Part shown: in pieces, positions 5,360-6,842 of the stretch
Numbering within the stretch: the stretch's first letter is position 1
Layout: each line of letters begins with the position of its first letter
NCBI GenBank assembly: GCA_947071285.1
Contig: CAMTFK010000244.1
Location: forward strand, 1 to 6,842
Source: an uncultured Bacteroides sp.
GTDB lineage: Bacteria; Bacteroidota; Bacteroidia; Bacteroidales; Bacteroidaceae
DNA: 6,842 nt
Reading direction: 5' to 3'
Notes under the pieces: model-generated
Databases searched by the model: none
The model's input: only the letters and a program-made list of their open reading frames with translations
Told to the model about the DNA's origin: nothing
Translations under genes and position numbers: made by a program

Positions 5360-6842
5360 CTAATTTACAAAATTAAAATGATAAATAACTTTTGTTTTAG
5401 GATTTATTCCCAATTCCCACACTCCTTGACTTTCTCTAAAGGTTCCTGGTACTTTCCAATTAAAACCTCCTTTAAATGTGGCATCAGGTATCCCTTTTCC
5501 GGTTTTCATTATTTCTTGAATTGTTAATGGTGAATTTAGAAACGGCCTTGATAACTCTCCTTTATATGGTCCCTTTTTAACAATATCCAGAAAATGATTG
5601 GTAACAGTTTGAGTATATGTGTATTCTTGAATGGCAAATCTCTCTGCAAACTTTCCTAATAGTTTTGTCAGCCCCTTAGCCCCCCATCCAAATATTTGTC
5701 CAACTAAAGGTCCACCAAGTTCACCTGCGCCACTCCAAACTAAGAATTCTCCTATCGGCCTTGCAATAGCATTCGTCCCTCGCGATACAAGTCCATTGAA
5801 CAGCCTTGACTTTGAAGCCTCCGATAACAGACTGTTTCCACCAAGAAAAAGATTCTGCAACTTTGGGCTGGAAGCGATCAGATCAAAAGCATTGACCGGC
5901 TTATTGGCTACAATACCACCGTTCTCATAATAATTGACATACTTACTTTTACTGATTTCTATAGAGACTGAAGATCCGACCCATGTCCATCCTTCAGCAA
6001 TGTAGCCACCTCTTTCAGCCCAATGATAATTGCCGTCACTATCCTTATACCAATCCGCTCCCGTAGGATCTATCCTATTTATAGGATCACCTCCACAATA
6101 AACATAAGGAGAGGTTGAGTAATACCTTTCGGATGAAGGATCTACCGTAGTAAAGATTCCCAGCGCCGCATCATACTGTCTTTCCCCATAATCATACCAG
6201 TTCAGCCCCTTCTTTGTATCCAGTTCCTTACCATTATACTTATAAGGCTGCACATTCTCCTCACTTGCAAAGATACCTCCGAATGGATAATAATGGTTGA
6301 TTTCTTCTACACCACCGTTCTTGTCAACCAGTACCCGGTTGTTTCCCTGATGATCTTTCAGGTAATAATAATACTCTCCGTTATCCAAAGAGACATAACC
6401 TTCTTCCGTTAATAAACACTTGGCTGTACCATCCTCATAGATCACATTACTGCAGTAAGTCGTCCGGGTAGTGCTACTTCCTATCTTATGTTCCACGCGG
6501 AGCTTTGTACCGTCTGCCGCATAAGTATAAGTAATAGTACTCTGATCCTTAAACTTTACCAGTCTTGGCAAATTTAAGCAATTGTATTGAATATCCTCTA
6601 TACCTTTGTTTAAATCTTGTGTTAAATTACCATTGGCATCATAAGCATATTCATTATCCTGTTTCACAGCATCTTTAAATTCGAATCCACCACCATAGGC
6701 AGAAGCTGTAGAGGCATCATCCACACGGTTCAGCTGATTACCGGTCAACTTCATCGTAAGGTTGTCAATCACGCCGTAAGAGTTAGATCCGGTCTGTCCG
6801 TAACGTACCAGTTCCAGGATATTTCCATTCTTATCATATTCC
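5360..6842 (-). CDS. RHS repeat-associated core protein with C-terminal toxin-like domain (N-terminus outside the window)
   Basis: The frame is open to the right edge, giving the last 493 residues. In-frame GTG and ATG codons near 6772 are not the real start, because RHS-like sequence (EYDKNGNILELVRYG) continues upstream. YDANGNLT (about 6623-6643) is a YD repeat. The RHS core follows, with YYYLKDHQGNNRVL, HYYPFGG, YNGKELD, NWYDYGERQYDAALG and SPYVYCGGDPINRIDPTG, whose DPTG is at 6059-6070. After the core come a linker, a glycine-rich hydrophobic stretch (about 5657-5761) that could aid membrane passage, and a final domain (about 5360-5630) with NHFLDIVKKGPYKGELSRP, SPLTIQEIMKTGKGIPD and VWELGINPKTKVIYHFNF. 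In such proteins the core forms a shell around a toxic tip that is delivered into competing cells. The tip looks like a small nuclease of the BECR kind, but I cannot name the family or the catalytic residues. The next gene is the likely immunity protein. Confidence 0.88.
   Translation of the reverse strand, partial: EYDKNGNILELVRYGQTGSNSYGVIDNLTMKLTGNQLNRVDDASTASAYGGGFEFKDAVKQDNEYAYDANGNLTQDLNKGIEDIQYNCLNLPRLVKFKDQSTITYTYAADGTKLRVEHKIGSSTTRTTYCSNVIYEDGTAKCLLTEEGYVSLDNGEYYYYLKDHQGNNRVLVDKNGGVEEINHYYPFGGIFASEENVQPYKYNGKELDTKKGLNWYDYGERQYDAALGIFTTVDPSSERYYSTSPYVYCGGDPINRIDPTGADWYKDSDGNYHWAERGGYIAEGWTWVGSSVSIEISKSKYVNYYENGGIVANKPVNAFDLIASSPKLQNLFLGGNSLLSEASKSRLFNGLVSRGTNAIARPIGEFLVWSGAGELGGPLVGQIFGWGAKGLTKLLGKFAERFAIQEYTYTQTVTNHFLDIVKKGPYKGELSRPFLNSPLTIQEIMKTGKGIPDATFKGGFNWKVPGTFRESQGVWELGINPKTKVIYHFNFVN

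Noticed and set aside
5631..5930. 99-codon plus-strand frame opposite the RHS gene
   Set aside because: It is antisense to the RHS linker, with a proline- and serine-rich product and no family match.
6754..6772. GTG at 6772 or ATG at 6754 as the start of the RHS protein
   Set aside because: The same frame continues to the window edge with RHS-type sequence (YDKNGNILELV), so the real start is outside the window.

Overview
The window looks like a chromosomal segment of a Bacteroides-type member of the Bacteroidota. The evidence is the exact TAnnTTTG promoter -7 boxes (TACCTTTG and TATCTTTG), the scarcity of Shine-Dalgarno sites, an ORF6N-domain gene of the sort common in that group, a long EpsC-like serine acetyltransferase, and an RHS/YD-repeat protein with the Bacteroidota-style core ending in a DPTG motif. 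The genus is inferred; nothing in the window proves it.

Left third (1-1990, minus strand): the N-terminal part of an ORF6N-domain protein runs off the left edge. It is preceded by a 208-base spacer and then by a THUMP-domain RNA methyltransferase (RlmL type) with an unusual, highly charged C-terminal tail of about 100 residues. The ORF6N gene carries a perfect 35-base palindrome. A diverged 35-base copy and a third short palindrome with the same core lie in the spacer.

Middle (2175-4185): a cysteine-biosynthesis pair. Serine O-acetyltransferase (minus) and cysteine synthase A (plus) are transcribed divergently from a 163-base intergenic region. That region holds one clear Bacteroides -7 box for each gene, and between the two boxes a direct repeat with a 22-base period that is a candidate operator. 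Together the two enzymes turn serine, acetyl-CoA and sulfide into cysteine.

Right (4186-6842): an AT-rich accessory block read on the minus strand. In transcription order it has the C-terminal 493 residues of an RHS protein with a toxin-like tip; a 150-residue protein starting 2 bases after the RHS stop, which is the likely cognate immunity protein; a 24-residue open remnant resembling the last residues of a different toxin tip; and a 157-residue multi-spanning membrane protein broken by a single-base frameshift in a seven-base homopolymer. This order (core, toxin, immunity, displaced toxin tip, second candidate immunity gene) matches the known layout of polymorphic toxin loci that have swapped tips and kept the older module downstream. 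It is the most interesting part of the window. A long imperfect hairpin separates it from cysK.

The open stretches longer than about 100 bases (322-529, 1991-2174, 3075-3237, 4186-4318) are covered by the repeat, promoter and hairpin entries. I see no tRNA, rRNA, CRISPR array or intact insertion sequence.
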